Source of the DNA: Clostridiales bacterium
Lineage (GTDB): Bacteria > Bacillota > Clostridia > Peptostreptococcales > Anaerovoracaceae
DNA: 64,000 nt
Direction of reading: 5' to 3'
Assembly: GCA_015058215.1 (NCBI GenBank)
Contig: SVCU01000005.1
Coordinates: 34,538 to 98,537 of the forward strand
This document shows, piece after piece, positions 43,314-56,480 of this stretch. The notes below the pieces were generated by a model, which ran no database searches, was not told the DNA's origin, and saw only the letters and a program-made list of their open reading frames with translations. The translations under genes were made by a program, and so were the position numbers. Numbering within the stretch: position 1 is the first letter of the stretch; every line of letters begins with the position of its first letter.

Positions 43314-44420
43314 TTATAACGGGGCGATAAAATGAACAGCAGACGGATATGCGGCAAGACCATAATTCCATAAAGAGGAAAGAGGAACGTTAAGCTGAGT
43401 AGGATAGTTTTCGTTATGATGTGGATCGTTTAAACAAGACCAAGGTGTTGTAGCAGCATCTAAACAAAGACCTCGAACGACTACATAATGTGAATATTCG
43501 GTAGATTGATATTCGAAATAGTTAGTGTCGGTAATGTATAATAGAATCTGAACGGGATAATTATAGTTTAAATTCGTAGATATTTCATTCTGAAAAGTAG
43601 AGAGGGCTGTGCCGGCAGGAAGATATTGCCACATATAAGAGAAGGTTTTTCCGTTCGCGTGAAGGAAATAGTTGATCGCGTCATCGACATTTCCGGTGTC
43701 ATTGAAAGCACCACCATTGAAGTTGGCATAGTATTGCTGTTTGGCTACAATCTCTTCCTCGGAAACAAAAATGCCATGGTGGGCAAGTATCATGCGGGCG
43801 GAAGCGCTGCTGCAAGTATTAGTTAGGTTTTGACGATATGTGGGAACATTTAAAAGTTCAAGATAAAGCTTACACCTAAACATGTATTGTTCTTCAATGT
43901 TTACGTAACTCGTATTGGGATTATACACTTTGATGTAATAGGTTCCTGCGAGCAGATACGTGGAAACTAGTTTATTTGTATTGGAAGTACTCCCGTACAA
44001 ATAACCACTGGGACCATAGACTGCGTAATAAAAATCGCTGTTATAGGTGGAATTGCCGGGGCATTCAATCCAAAAATTCATTTGACCATCGTAGGTGGTG
44101 GTTACTACGAAGTAATCAATATCACCAACAGAACCAAGATAGCCGTAAACGGTTGAATCGATGGAAATGCCATCGGCAGTGGAAGTGGTATTGTTCGGCT
44201 CACTTTCATTAAAGGTAATTGCACTGCGCAAAGATGTATTTGGATTTTCAAAGAAATCGGGTGGGAGGTATTCTGCGCTGTAGGCGTTCAAACCTTCGGA
44301 TGAAGTAAGGGGAGAGGGGAAATCCTCTGCTTCAACAAGTGAGGCGGTTGCAAAAATAGGTGAGAAGGAAAAGGTGAGAAGGATAATTAGAGTGAGTGAA
44401 ATAGAGAAAAAACGTTTCAT
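43314..44420 (-). CDS. Secreted PPC-like plus C39-type cysteine peptidase
   Basis: 368 residues from the ATG at 44420 (AAAGGAG ten bases upstream). Signal peptide of about 27 residues (ends FATA). Residues about 70-190 resemble a bacterial pre-peptidase C-terminal domain (NESEPNNTTSTADGI, YGYLGSVGDIDYFVV). The last 170 residues fit a C39-like papain fold: catalytic Cys in NTCSSASARMILAHHG, His in YSHYVVVRG and an Asn/Asp in CLNDPHH. Probably processes or binds a peptide outside the cell. AT-rich like its partner lipoprotein, unlike the neighbours, so likely acquired. Confidence 0.8.
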   Translation of the reverse strand: MKRFFSISLTLIILLTFSFSPIFATASLVEAEDFPSPLTSSEGLNAYSAEYLPPDFFENPNTSLRSAITFNESEPNNTTSTADGISIDSTVYGYLGSVGDIDYFVVTTTYDGQMNFWIECPGNSTYNSDFYYAVYGPSGYLYGSTSNTNKLVSTYLLAGTYYIKVYNPNTSYVNIEEQYMFRCKLYLELLNVPTYRQNLTNTCSSASARMILAHHGIFVSEEEIVAKQQYYANFNGGAFNDTGNVDDAINYFLHANGKTFSYMWQYLPAGTALSTFQNEISTNLNYNYPVQILLYITDTNYFEYQSTEYSHYVVVRGLCLDAATTPWSCLNDPHHNENYPTQLNVPLSSLWNYGLAAYPSAVHFIAPL

Positions 44421-44507
44421 AGATATCACGCTCCTTTAGGGACAGAAGAGGGGGAAGAAACCGATACTTGAGCCGGTGAAGAAGTAGAGTGATAACTTAT
44501 TTATTAT

Positions 44508-44536
44508 AGTATAACACGCAGATAATATAGCGTCAA
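44508..44536 (-). promoter_or_regulatory. Promoter of the C39 peptidase-lipoprotein operon
   Basis: Minus strand TTGACG, 17 bases, TATACT, about 88 bases before the start codon. Confidence 0.75.
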
Positions 44537-44651
44537 TAAATTTGATAAAAAAATAACAAAACATTCAGCTTGTGTATAAACAGGGGAGATGCACAACTTT
44601 CCAACGTTATCATATTCTGTACTATGAAAATTCCCAAAGGAGGTATTCACT

Positions 44652-44786
44652 ATGAATTGCAACAACGGCTGCGGCGGCATCGATGATAGCCTGCTGTTCT
44701 TCTTCCTGCTTCTGGTGGTCCTGTTCTGTGGCGGCTTCGGCAATCACTGCGGCGCAGGCTCCTGCACGACCTGCACTTCCTGCTGA
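44652..44786 (+). CDS. 44-residue Cys-rich single-pass membrane peptide
   Basis: ATG at 44652, eight bases after AAAGGAGG. Sequence features: a short Cys/Gly head (MNCNNGCGGIDD), one hydrophobic segment at 14-26 (LLFFFLLLVVLFC) and a Cys-rich tail (CGAGSCTTCTSC). Seven Cys in 44 residues. Resembles the tiny Cys-rich, YjcZ-like or high-cysteine peptides common in spore-forming Clostridia, whose role is unknown. Followed by a terminator, so monocistronic. Easily missed by automatic gene calling because of its length. Confidence 0.82.
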   Translation: MNCNNGCGGIDDSLLFFFLLLVVLFCGGFGNHCGAGSCTTCTSC

Positions 44787-44841
44787 CGGGCTGAAAGAGG
44801 TCGGCAAAGAGAGGACTGTGTCTCTGCAGGAAACCGTACAC

Positions 44842-44876
44842 AAAAAGGCCCCGGTCCGGAGGGATCGGGGCCTTTC
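44842..44876. terminator. Terminator after the Cys-rich peptide gene
   Basis: AAAGGCCCCG / CGGGGCCTTT extended by four more pairs, with a 3-base loop; the T-run is better on the minus strand. Confidence 0.75.
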
Positions 44877-44947
44877 CCATGGGATACGCTGCGAATATTA
44901 CGATATTGTGAAATAATCAGAAAACAGTTTCGCCCGGCGGCATATCA

Positions 44948-44956
44948 TGGTATAAT
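44948..44956 (+). promoter_or_regulatory. Extended -10 promoter of the nucleoside kinase gene
   Basis: TGG followed by TATAAT (44951-44956), 28 bases before the ATG; the -35 TTTCGC (44928) is weak. Confidence 0.65.
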
Positions 44957-44983
44957 GAAAAGAACAAAAGGAGGGCAAGAACT

Positions 44984-46654
44984 ATGAAAATCAACATTTC
45001 CCTGTTTCTGCACCCCGATGCCGAAGAAAAGCGGATCCAGATCGAGGCCGGAACCTCTCTGGAAGTTCTGGCAAAGGAATACCAGAACGAAGCTCCTTAC
45101 CGCATTCTGGCGGCCAAGGTGGATAACCGCATCAAAGAACTGACGGCTTCCCTGGAGGATTCCTGCCAGGTAACCTTCCTGGATATGCGTACCAACGCTG
45201 CCAACCTGATCTACCAGCGCAGCGTCTCTTTCATTTACTTAAAAGCGGTGTACGATGTGCTGGGCATTACCCAGGTGGTCATTGAAAATTCCCTGAACAA
45301 GGGCCTCTACACCTCCATCAAGGGCCGCCCGCCGGTCACCGCAGAAGAGGTGGCCGCCATTGAAGAGCGTATGCACCGGATCGTGGAGGCGGATATTCCC
45401 TTCATCCGGTCCATGGTGCCCAAGGAAGAAGCCCTGCGGCTGCTCTCCGACGGCGACTATGCGGAAAAGCGCCGCATGCTGGAAAACGCCAACTCCGTGG
45501 TGCGGCTTCCCCTCTATAACTGCGACGGCTTCGTCAATTTCTTCTACGGCCAGATGGTTCCTTCTGCCGGATACATTGAGCACTTCGAACTGCGGAAGTA
45601 CCGCAACGGCGTGCTGCTGCGCTTCCCTGCACCGGCCCAGCCGGACCGCCTGCCGGAATACCGGGACGACGCTCTGCTGTACCAGGCCTTTGGGGAAGCG
45701 CATAACTGGCACCAGCTGATGGGCATCAGCTATGTGGCACAGCTGCGGGAAGCGGTGGAAAGCGGCCGCATCCATGAGATCATCCAGATCTCCGAAGCTC
45801 TTCATGAGAAGAAGGTGGCTCAGATCGCGGACGTGATCAAAGAGAAGAAGAAGCGGATCATCCTCATCGCCGGGCCTTCTTCCTCCGGCAAGACCACCTT
45901 TGCCCACCGCCTCAGCATCCAGCTGAAGGTGAACGGACTGGATCCCATTTACCTGGGCACCGACGATTACTTCGTGGAGCGGGAGGATACCCCTCTGGAC
46001 GAAAAAGGGGAACCCAATTTCGAAGACATCGAGGCACTGGACATCGACCTCTTTACCCGTCAGATGAACGCGCTTCTGGCAGGGGAGGAAGTGGACATTC
46101 CGATTTTCGATTTCATCACCGGGCACAAGGTCTTCGGCAGACGGAAGACCCGCCTGAAAGCCGGGCAGCCCATCATCATTGAGGGCATCCACGGTCTGAA
46201 CAAGCTGTTGACCGCCGGCATCCCCGCCGAAGAAAAATTCAAGATCTACATCAGCCCCATGACCCAGCTGAACATCGATAACCATAACCGGATCCCCACC
46301 ACCGATGCCCGTATGCTGCGGCGCATCGTCCGGGACAACCGTACCCGGGGCTATTCCGCCCGGCGCACCATCGCCCAGTGGCCCAAGGTGCGGGCCGGGG
46401 AAGAGAAGAACATCTTCCCCTTCAACGGCGAAGCCGATGTGCTGTTCAACTCCGTCCACATCTACGAACTGGCGGTGCTGAAGAAGTATGCCGAGCCCCT
46501 TTTGGCCGATATTCCCGCAAATTGTGAGGAATATGCGGAAGCACAGCGGATGCTGCGGTTCCTGCGGTACTTCCCCGTGCTGGAGAACGATTCCGCCATC
46601 GTGAACAACTCCATTCTGCGGGAGTTCATCGGCGGCAGCATTTTCGTAGACTGA
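44984..46654 (+). CDS. TGS-domain nucleoside (uridine-like) kinase
   Basis: 556 residues, start after AAAGGAGGG. Residues 1-65 form a TGS/ubiquitin-like domain, 70-260 a threonyl-tRNA-synthetase editing-type (SAD-like) module, and 285-556 a phosphoribulokinase/uridine kinase domain with P-loop GPSSSGKTT at 297 and the conserved YLGTDDYFVERED segment. This three-part architecture is widespread in Clostridia and other anaerobes and usually annotated nucleoside kinase. Probably phosphorylates a nucleoside with ATP; a regulatory or RNA-linked role of the front half is unproven. Stand-alone with its own terminator. Confidence 0.9.
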   Translation: MKINISLFLHPDAEEKRIQIEAGTSLEVLAKEYQNEAPYRILAAKVDNRIKELTASLEDSCQVTFLDMRTNAANLIYQRSVSFIYLKAVYDVLGITQVVIENSLNKGLYTSIKGRPPVTAEEVAAIEERMHRIVEADIPFIRSMVPKEEALRLLSDGDYAEKRRMLENANSVVRLPLYNCDGFVNFFYGQMVPSAGYIEHFELRKYRNGVLLRFPAPAQPDRLPEYRDDALLYQAFGEAHNWHQLMGISYVAQLREAVESGRIHEIIQISEALHEKKVAQIADVIKEKKKRIILIAGPSSSGKTTFAHRLSIQLKVNGLDPIYLGTDDYFVEREDTPLDEKGEPNFEDIEALDIDLFTRQMNALLAGEEVDIPIFDFITGHKVFGRRKTRLKAGQPIIIEGIHGLNKLLTAGIPAEEKFKIYISPMTQLNIDNHNRIPTTDARMLRRIVRDNRTRGYSARRTIAQWPKVRAGEEKNIFPFNGEADVLFNSVHIYELAVLKKYAEPLLADIPANCEEYAEAQRMLRFLRYFPVLENDSAIVNNSILREFIGGSIFVD

Positions 46655-46675
46655 TGCAGGATGATCGATGCAAAT

Positions 46676-46717
46676 AAAAAATCCTCGCATGCCTTGCGGC
46701 CTGCGGGGATTTTTTTG
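46676..46717 (+). terminator. Terminator after the nucleoside kinase gene
   Basis: AAAAATCCTCGCA / TGCGGGGATTTTT with one G-T pair, T-run. Confidence 0.88.
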
Positions 46718-46785
46718 CGGATGTTCAGTAGGGCCGGCTTGCACTGTGGCAATGAGGAGGCCTTCTGCCTCGGAACGGGCCGGTC

Positions 46786-47433
46786 TTATTTCGGCAGGGT
46801 GCCGTTGGTGTCGGCGGCGGAGCTGTCGATGGACTCGAAAACCCAGGTGTCGGTTTCGGGGGTGTAATCGAAGATGGTGACGCTCAGGTTACCGATGGTG
46901 TATTTCTCCATGTGGTCCAGATCGGTATTGGTGATGGCAGCGATGGTGGCATAGATGGTGCCGCCGTGGCTGACGATGGCGATGCCCCGGGTGTCCTTGG
47001 GAAGCCGGGCGACGAGAGAACGGACCCCTTCCGCACAGCGCACATAGGAGTCGTGGTAGGATTCGCCGCCGCCGGGAGCGGGGGTATAGTGGCGATTGGC
47101 GTGCCAGGCTTCGAATTCTTCGGGGAATTCTTCGCGGCTTTCCGCCCAGGTCTTGCCCTCGAATTTGCCCAGATTGACCTCATAGAAGCCGGGAGCCTCC
47201 GCGTAGGGGAGTTCCAGATAAGAGGCGATGATCTCGGCGGTCTTGCTGGCCCGTTTCAGACTGCTGGTGAAAATGTGATCGATGGGGTAAAGGTCTTTTT
47301 TCTCCAGCAGCATCCGGCCTACATTGTGGGCCTGAGCGATGCCGTTCTCGTTGAGGGGGATATCGGTGGTACCCTGGATCTTGCGGGCCAGATTCCAGTC
47401 GGTCTGGCCGTGGCGGATGAAGTAAAGTTTCAT
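46786..47433 (-). CDS. Histidine phosphatase family protein (phosphoglycerate mutase-like)
   Basis: 215 residues. Catalytic RHG motif at the N-terminus (YFIRHGQTDWN), second His in IVSHGGTIYA, and Glu in YEVNLGKFEGKTW. Length and motifs fit the cofactor-dependent mutase-like/alpha-ribazole phosphatase (CobC) group. It removes phosphate from a small metabolite; the substrate cannot be told because no cobalamin or glycolysis gene adjoins. Own promoter at 47493. Confidence 0.9.
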   Translation of the reverse strand: MKLYFIRHGQTDWNLARKIQGTTDIPLNENGIAQAHNVGRMLLEKKDLYPIDHIFTSSLKRASKTAEIIASYLELPYAEAPGFYEVNLGKFEGKTWAESREEFPEEFEAWHANRHYTPAPGGGESYHDSYVRCAEGVRSLVARLPKDTRGIAIVSHGGTIYATIAAITNTDLDHMEKYTIGNLSVTIFDYTPETDTWVFESIDSSAADTNGTLPK

Positions 47434-47492
47434 GGATGGTCTCCTGCTATCTGTACTGCGTTTGGCAAAAATATTTTTTCGTTACAGGTGCC

Positions 47493-47521
47493 AGTATAGC
47501 ACAACTTTGGCGGTTTTACAA
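47493..47521 (-). promoter_or_regulatory. Promoter of the histidine phosphatase gene
   Basis: Minus strand TTGTAA, 17 bases, TATACT. Confidence 0.72.
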
Positions 47522-47577
47522 GGCGTGGGCAGGTTTCCGGAAGAGGGGAGCCCCCGGCTTTTTCGGAGCCTTGCGCC

Positions 47578-47606
47578 TTGCCCAAAGAAACGGTCTGTGA
47601 TAAAAT
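47578..47606 (+). promoter_or_regulatory. Promoter of pcrA-ligA
   Basis: TTGCCC, 17 bases, TAAAAT, 39 bases before the ATG at 47645. Confidence 0.68.
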
Positions 47607-47644
47607 AACAGTTGAAAAAACCTTGACCGGAAAGAGAGAACCAA

Positions 47645-52127
<4,483 letters not shown>

Positions 52128-52139
52128 GACTTCTCTGCC

Positions 52140-52168
52140 TTGACATTGCATAGACTCTTCTATATAAT
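52140..52168 (+). promoter_or_regulatory. Perfect consensus sigma-A promoter
   Basis: TTGACA, 17 bases, TATAAT, the only perfect 12/12 match with optimal spacing noticed in this window. It drives the DUF4234/zinc-ribbon lipoprotein operon; the leader is about 115 bases. Confidence 0.92.
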
Positions 52169-52290
52169 TAAACTTGTGACAATAGGCAAATTTCGCCTGT
52201 TTTCGCCACGCTTTCATCTTACTTTTGACTTTCCGTGAAGGCATGAAAGACTGCTGTTCCAAGAAACTTCGCGGAGAAATGAGGAGAAAA

Positions 52291-53484
52291 ATGAACGAAA
52301 AGAAATCCATCAACGTGGGCCTCGGCGCTGCCGTTCTGATCGCAGCATACGTGGTCCTGAGAGTGATCATGCTGCTGATCGTCAGCATGAATGCCCTTAC
52401 CGCATTCGAACTGATCGCTACCGCGGCTGTTGCGGTGATCGTTTTTCTGAAGAGAAAGGATCTGGCACTGATCGTAACGGCTGTGCCCGCAGCTATGGCT
52501 CTGCTGTATCTGCTCCGCTACTCCGGCAGACTGTTCAGCTTCTTTGAACTGGTCGCCTGGTGCGCCATCGTCTTCATGCAGGCCACCCAGGAACTGCCCC
52601 AGCTGGCCAAGTATCAGAGCCTCGTAAAGAAGTTCTGGTTCGCTCCCGGCGCACTGCTGGTTGCATCCGCTGTTCTGATGTTCTTCTGGCAGCTGATCCT
52701 GGTCAAGTTCATGATGTTCGGCTTCACCTTCTTCAACCTGGTATTCGGCGTACTGCTGGGCGCAGGCGTTGCACTGCTGGGTCTGTGGATCGTATCCCCC
52801 GAAGCAAACCTGTCTGCTGATATGCTGAAGAGTGCTGCTCCTGCCGCTGCTCCCGCTGACGGCACTGCTGCTTATGCCGCAGCTCCCGCCGGTGCTGCCG
52901 CTCCTGCAGGCGACTACACCGCAGAATATGCAAACGTGGGCCAGACCGCTGCTGCAGTCCCCAACTCCGTGATCTACTGCGGTCTTGTGAAGCACATCCT
53001 GCTGCTGCTGTTCACCTTCGGTATCTGGCAGCTCATCTGGACCTATCGCGTTACCGCTTATCTGAACAGAGTAAAGGGCGCTCAGTACCGCAACCCCACC
53101 ACCAAGCTGCTGCTGTGCATGTTCGTGCCTTTCTATTACATTTTCTGGACCTACAAGACCGCTCAGCTGACCGACCAGCTGGCAAGAGAAAAGGGCCTGG
53201 CTTCCGACATGGCAACCCTGTGCCTGATCCTGGCCATCTTCGTAGGCATCATTCCCCCCATCCTGCTGCAGGATAAGCTGAACAACATCGTTGCAGTGGA
53301 ACAGGGCCTGGTAGCTCCCGAAACTCCCGCCGCAGCCTATGCACCTGCTGCTGCTCCCGCAGCCGCACCCAAGAACGATCTGGGCGTTGCGGAAGAACTG
53401 AAGACCTACAAGGAACTGCTGGATACCGGCGCCATCACTCAGGAAGAGTATGATGCCAAGAAGAAGCAGCTGCTGGGTCTCTAA
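52291..53484 (+). CDS. DUF4234/SHOCT domain membrane protein
   Basis: 397 residues from the ATG at 52291 (GAGGAG upstream). The N-terminal half has about six membrane segments (10-180). A low-complexity Ala/Pro linker (about 187-225) leads to a DUF4234 unit (CGLVKHILLLLFTFGIWQLI, then WTYRVTAYLN and PFYYIFWTYKTAQ) with three more segments. A second Ala/Pro linker precedes a SHOCT tail (ELKTYKELLDTGAITQEEYD, 20 residues). SHOCT domains are short oligomerisation modules. First gene of a two-gene operon under a perfect promoter, 30 bases before the lipoprotein gene. Function unknown; abundance is likely. Confidence 0.82.
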   Translation: MNEKKSINVGLGAAVLIAAYVVLRVIMLLIVSMNALTAFELIATAAVAVIVFLKRKDLALIVTAVPAAMALLYLLRYSGRLFSFFELVAWCAIVFMQATQELPQLAKYQSLVKKFWFAPGALLVASAVLMFFWQLILVKFMMFGFTFFNLVFGVLLGAGVALLGLWIVSPEANLSADMLKSAAPAAAPADGTAAYAAAPAGAAAPAGDYTAEYANVGQTAAAVPNSVIYCGLVKHILLLLFTFGIWQLIWTYRVTAYLNRVKGAQYRNPTTKLLLCMFVPFYYIFWTYKTAQLTDQLAREKGLASDMATLCLILAIFVGIIPPILLQDKLNNIVAVEQGLVAPETPAAAYAPAAAPAAAPKNDLGVAEELKTYKELLDTGAITQEEYDAKKKQLLGL

Positions 53485-53514
53485 GATCTCAACTGAAAGA
53501 GGTTTAAACTTTTG

Positions 53515-55404
53515 ATGAAAAAACGATTGCTTGCGATCGTACTTGCAGTGGCCATGCTTTTCAGCATGGCCGCTTGCGGTTCTGCGATCGATGAAACATC
53601 CATGGATGCTTACGAAAATTACGCGATCCTGGCAGCCAAACAGGATACTTACAAGTCGTACGAAGATATTGATGAAGTGCTGATCCAGACCGGAGATGCC
53701 CTGAAGGCGACTCTGGGCAGCCTTCCCGGCCAGATGGAAGCCCTGGACCTCAGCAAGGTGGGCGCTCTGGTGCTCGTTTACACCAGCAGCCACCAGCGTT
53801 ACTTCCTCATTGATGCGGCTGCGGCTGAATCCATCTATACCTACGAAAAATCCGACAGTGATCAGGGCGGCGATGACGGGGACAGTGCCCTCGGCGGCAG
53901 CGGCAAGCAGGTGGTGAACAATGCTCTGGTCATCTATAAGGGTGGCACCAACTATGCTACCGCAGCTGCAAACCAGGATCCCAAATCCGAACTGAAGAGC
54001 ACCTACAGTGTGAATATGGACACCACCGCCACCGATCTCCGCTGGGATCTCGCCCAGAAGCAGCTGGACTATGAAAACTATCTGAAGAAGCCCAACACGG
54101 AGAAAAACCTGGCAGAATACAAGGATGCCATGGCAGAGATCCAGAAGAAGGAAAACTACTTCCACGATGAAGACTGGCTGCGCCTCTGCGCCAAGAACAG
54201 CACCGTGAAGCAGTGCCACACCTACGAACGTGAAATCTATCGTCTGTCCGGCTGGCTCTCCATCCGTGAGTCCTATGAAAAGGATACTTCCGCCGATAAG
54301 GACACCAAGTTTGCCAATGCGCTGCTGGCCTTCATGAAAGACTGGAAGGAAGAAACCGATCTTCTGAACAAAAAGCTGAGCCTGCAGAACTATCTGCTGA
54401 AGATGGAACAGTACGAGACCGATGGCGCTGCTGCGGAATCCGGTGTTGCTGACCGCATTGCCGCTCTGCAGAAGGAGCACGGTGACGCTTACATCCTGAC
54501 CACGGATTACTACTATCTGCGTCAGCTGGCTTTGGAAGCAGCTGCTGCCAACAAAAAATCCGGTGCGTATACCAACTACGAAAGCGCCCGGTATTACGCA
54601 CTTCGTCAGAGACTGTTGATCGAACAGACCGAAAAGGTCAAAACCATGGACGACGAAACGGAAGTGACCTACTCCAACTACAGCTTCAACGAGATGCAGG
54701 ATTACAGAGCGGACTTCCGGGGCTATGCCATCAGCTATGCGGAAAAGCAGCGGGCCTACGAAAAGTTCCTGGAAACCAACAAGGCCGATATCGATATTTA
54801 TAATGCGGAAGCAGAAAAGATCAAGGCAAAGTATAAGGATACTTCCTATGAAAACGATCTGGAATACATGAAGCTGCAGCTGCGGTACAAGGACCTTCTG
54901 GAAGACGTGGCAGACTACGCGGAAGACCTGGAAGAACTGCAGAAGAAGATCGATCAGCGGACCGAAGACAATAAGAAGAACATTGCCGGTTACGAAGAAA
55001 AGCTGAAGAACGCTCTGCATGCCAAGAAGGTTGGCCGTGATAAGGAGAAGATCAATGCGGTGCTGGCACCTCTGGCCCAGAACATGAAAGCAGCCGAACT
55101 GAAGGTGGGGAACCGCGACAAGTACGACCCCTTCATGCTGGATAAAAACCGGGAAGGCTGGGTGGTTTCCAGCCCCGAATACGCGGAGGATCTGATGGAT
55201 CATGTAACGGTTCAGAAGAGCTCTTCCGGCGGCGGCAGCAGCGGTAAGACCTGCGCCATGGCCGGCTGCACCAAGAAGGCGGTCACCAGCGGTGATTCCG
55301 TCTACTGCTCCACTCACTCCAGACGCTGCGGCAACTGCGGCTGCTACATCGATGCGGATGCCATGTTCTGCATGGACTGCATCAAAAACGCTCTGAAGAA
55401 GTAG
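53515..55404 (+). CDS. Large coiled-coil lipoprotein with C-terminal zinc-ribbon-like domain
   Basis: 629 residues, start at ATG 53515 with AAAGAGG upstream (a TTG one codon earlier is also in frame). Signal with lipobox MAAC (Cys21). Residues 170-520 are mostly long helices with coiled-coil periodicity (DLEELQKKIDQRTEDNKKN and similar). After a Ser/Gly linker (about 565-577), the last 50 residues contain eight or more Cys in CxxxxC, CSTHS, CGNCGCY and CMDC patterns, like a treble-clef or zinc-ribbon. Such zinc modules are normally cytoplasmic; here the lipobox implies export. Second gene of the 52140 operon. No family recognised. Confidence 0.8.
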   Translation: MKKRLLAIVLAVAMLFSMAACGSAIDETSMDAYENYAILAAKQDTYKSYEDIDEVLIQTGDALKATLGSLPGQMEALDLSKVGALVLVYTSSHQRYFLIDAAAAESIYTYEKSDSDQGGDDGDSALGGSGKQVVNNALVIYKGGTNYATAAANQDPKSELKSTYSVNMDTTATDLRWDLAQKQLDYENYLKKPNTEKNLAEYKDAMAEIQKKENYFHDEDWLRLCAKNSTVKQCHTYEREIYRLSGWLSIRESYEKDTSADKDTKFANALLAFMKDWKEETDLLNKKLSLQNYLLKMEQYETDGAAAESGVADRIAALQKEHGDAYILTTDYYYLRQLALEAAAANKKSGAYTNYESARYYALRQRLLIEQTEKVKTMDDETEVTYSNYSFNEMQDYRADFRGYAISYAEKQRAYEKFLETNKADIDIYNAEAEKIKAKYKDTSYENDLEYMKLQLRYKDLLEDVADYAEDLEELQKKIDQRTEDNKKNIAGYEEKLKNALHAKKVGRDKEKINAVLAPLAQNMKAAELKVGNRDKYDPFMLDKNREGWVVSSPEYAEDLMDHVTVQKSSSGGGSSGKTCAMAGCTKKAVTSGDSVYCSTHSRRCGNCGCYIDADAMFCMDCIKNALKK

Positions 55405-55423
55405 AACGAGTCCAAAAAAAAAT

Positions 55424-55456
55424 AAAAACACCCTGGTATCGTACCAGGGTGTTTTT
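55424..55456. terminator. Bidirectional terminator
   Basis: AAAAACACCCTGGTA / TACCAGGGTGTTTTT with a 3-base loop; closes the lipoprotein operon and the convergent gene at 55459. Confidence 0.93.
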
Positions 55457-55458
55457 GC

Positions 55459-56046
55459 TTAGGTTCGGGGTTTTCGCACGGCCAGGCAATAACTGTGGGG
55501 AAGGTCGTGGGTCTTGCCGCCCAAAGCGGGGGCGTTGCCTTTACCGCCGGTTTTATGTTCGTACAGGCGGAAATGACAACGGCTGAGCAGGTCCTCCATC
55601 TCAAAATCGGAGTAGTGAAGGGGAAAGCCTTCGGGGATGGTGGGCCCGCCGGGATAGTGGATCAGCAGGGTGCTGCCCTCCTTGCAGAAAGGGGCAAGGC
55701 GGAGGAGGAAGCGTTCCAGCTCATCTTTGGGCAGCTGGAACGCCAGGGCCGGCAGAAGCACCGTCAAATTCTCTGCCGGCATCAGGGCGGGCGCTTTCTG
55801 ATCCGCTGCGCCCGTCTTCCGGCCGGCTTCCGCCGTCAGGGCGGCGAAGAATGCCTCCGGATCCCGGAAGGTCAGCAGCGGAAAGTCTGCGGGAAGCTCT
55901 TCTTTCGCATCTTTGGACAGAAGCTCCGGTGAAGCCTGAGCACCCGGCCCCACCACATAGGCCATCTCTGCACCCAGAGCGGCGGCCGTGATCAGATGCC
56001 GTTCGAAGAAGGAAACGCGTTTGGTTTGGAATGTGTTATCTTTCAT
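55459..56046 (-). CDS. Conserved hypothetical protein, methyltransferase-like C-terminal half
   Basis: 195 residues from the ATG at 56046 (GGGAGG upstream). The front half lacks a SAM-binding GxGxG motif and has a Pro/Ala/Lys-rich stretch. The back half (LERFLLRLAPFCKEGSTLLI, 20 residues; HYSDFEMEDLLSRCHFRLY; SYCLAVRKP) reads like the last three strands of a Rossmann methyltransferase. It may be a shrunken or divergent family member. Single gene, upstream of the SRP RNA on the opposite strand. Confidence 0.65.
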   Translation of the reverse strand: MKDNTFQTKRVSFFERHLITAAALGAEMAYVVGPGAQASPELLSKDAKEELPADFPLLTFRDPEAFFAALTAEAGRKTGAADQKAPALMPAENLTVLLPALAFQLPKDELERFLLRLAPFCKEGSTLLIHYPGGPTIPEGFPLHYSDFEMEDLLSRCHFRLYEHKTGGKGNAPALGGKTHDLPHSYCLAVRKPRT

Positions 56047-56226
56047 AAAATCACCTCCCTTATCTAAATGCCATAAAACCAGAATGATTACAAGTCTTGC
56101 AATTTCAACGAAACTGTGGTGTTACCACAAAAATTTTTCGTTGTCAATCCCCTGTATTTTTACAGTTTCGTCTCAAAAACCGGGAAAGGAGGATGGCAGA
56201 AGGGAAGAAACAAACCGTTTCAACAC

Positions 56227-56255
56227 TTGACGGAAGGCGCTCGGTTGGGTATAAT
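56227..56255 (+). promoter_or_regulatory. Promoter of the SRP RNA gene
   Basis: TTGACG, 17 bases, TATAAT. Confidence 0.88.
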
Positions 56256-56261
56256 AGATTA

Positions 56262-56420
56262 GCAATGTGCCCTCAAGGCCTGCCTGTTTTGGGGACCGGG
56301 TCCTGCGCAATAAGAGTCTGTGAACCTCGTCAGGTCCGGAAGGAAGCAGCGATAAGCGGAAATTCTTATGTGCCGCAGAGCAGCCTGGTCCCCCAAGCGG
56401 GCAGGAAGAGGGCTTTTTTT
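56262..56420 (+). ncRNA. ffs: Signal recognition particle RNA (small bacterial type)
   Basis: Contains the invariant domain IV core at 56331-56350 (CAGGTCCGGAAGGAAGCAGC) with GTGAACCTC just before it. The flanks pair over their whole length: GCCCTC (56269) with GAGGGC (56408), CCTGCC with GGCAGG, GGGGACC with GGTCCCC, and AATAAGA with TTCTTAT. The rod of about 145 bases ends in a T-run at 56414. Its RNA binds Ffh to target membrane proteins. Position directly before dnaX is the standard Firmicute order. Length is between the short 4.5S type and the long Bacillus type; no Alu domain is evident. Confidence 0.95.
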
Positions 56421-56480
56421 CAAAGCAAAACCGGGACAGCGGGAAAGCCCGTCAGTCCATAACATGGAAAGGAGCAGGGA

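Noticed and set aside
52219..55431. Very long open frame on the minus strand opposite the DUF4234/lipoprotein operon (about 1070 codons)
   Set aside because: It mirrors the plus-strand genes, which have a perfect promoter, ribosome sites, signal peptide and recognisable domains. The antisense product is His/Gln/Val-rich with no domain and no ribosome site. Similar shadows opposite GH2 (30040-32310), the hydrogenases (39373-42087), pcrA and ligA were dismissed for the same reason.
56331..56350. Insertion of an unrelated repeat in the SRP region
   Set aside because: The conserved stretch is the SRP RNA domain IV core, and its flanks pair fully as expected.
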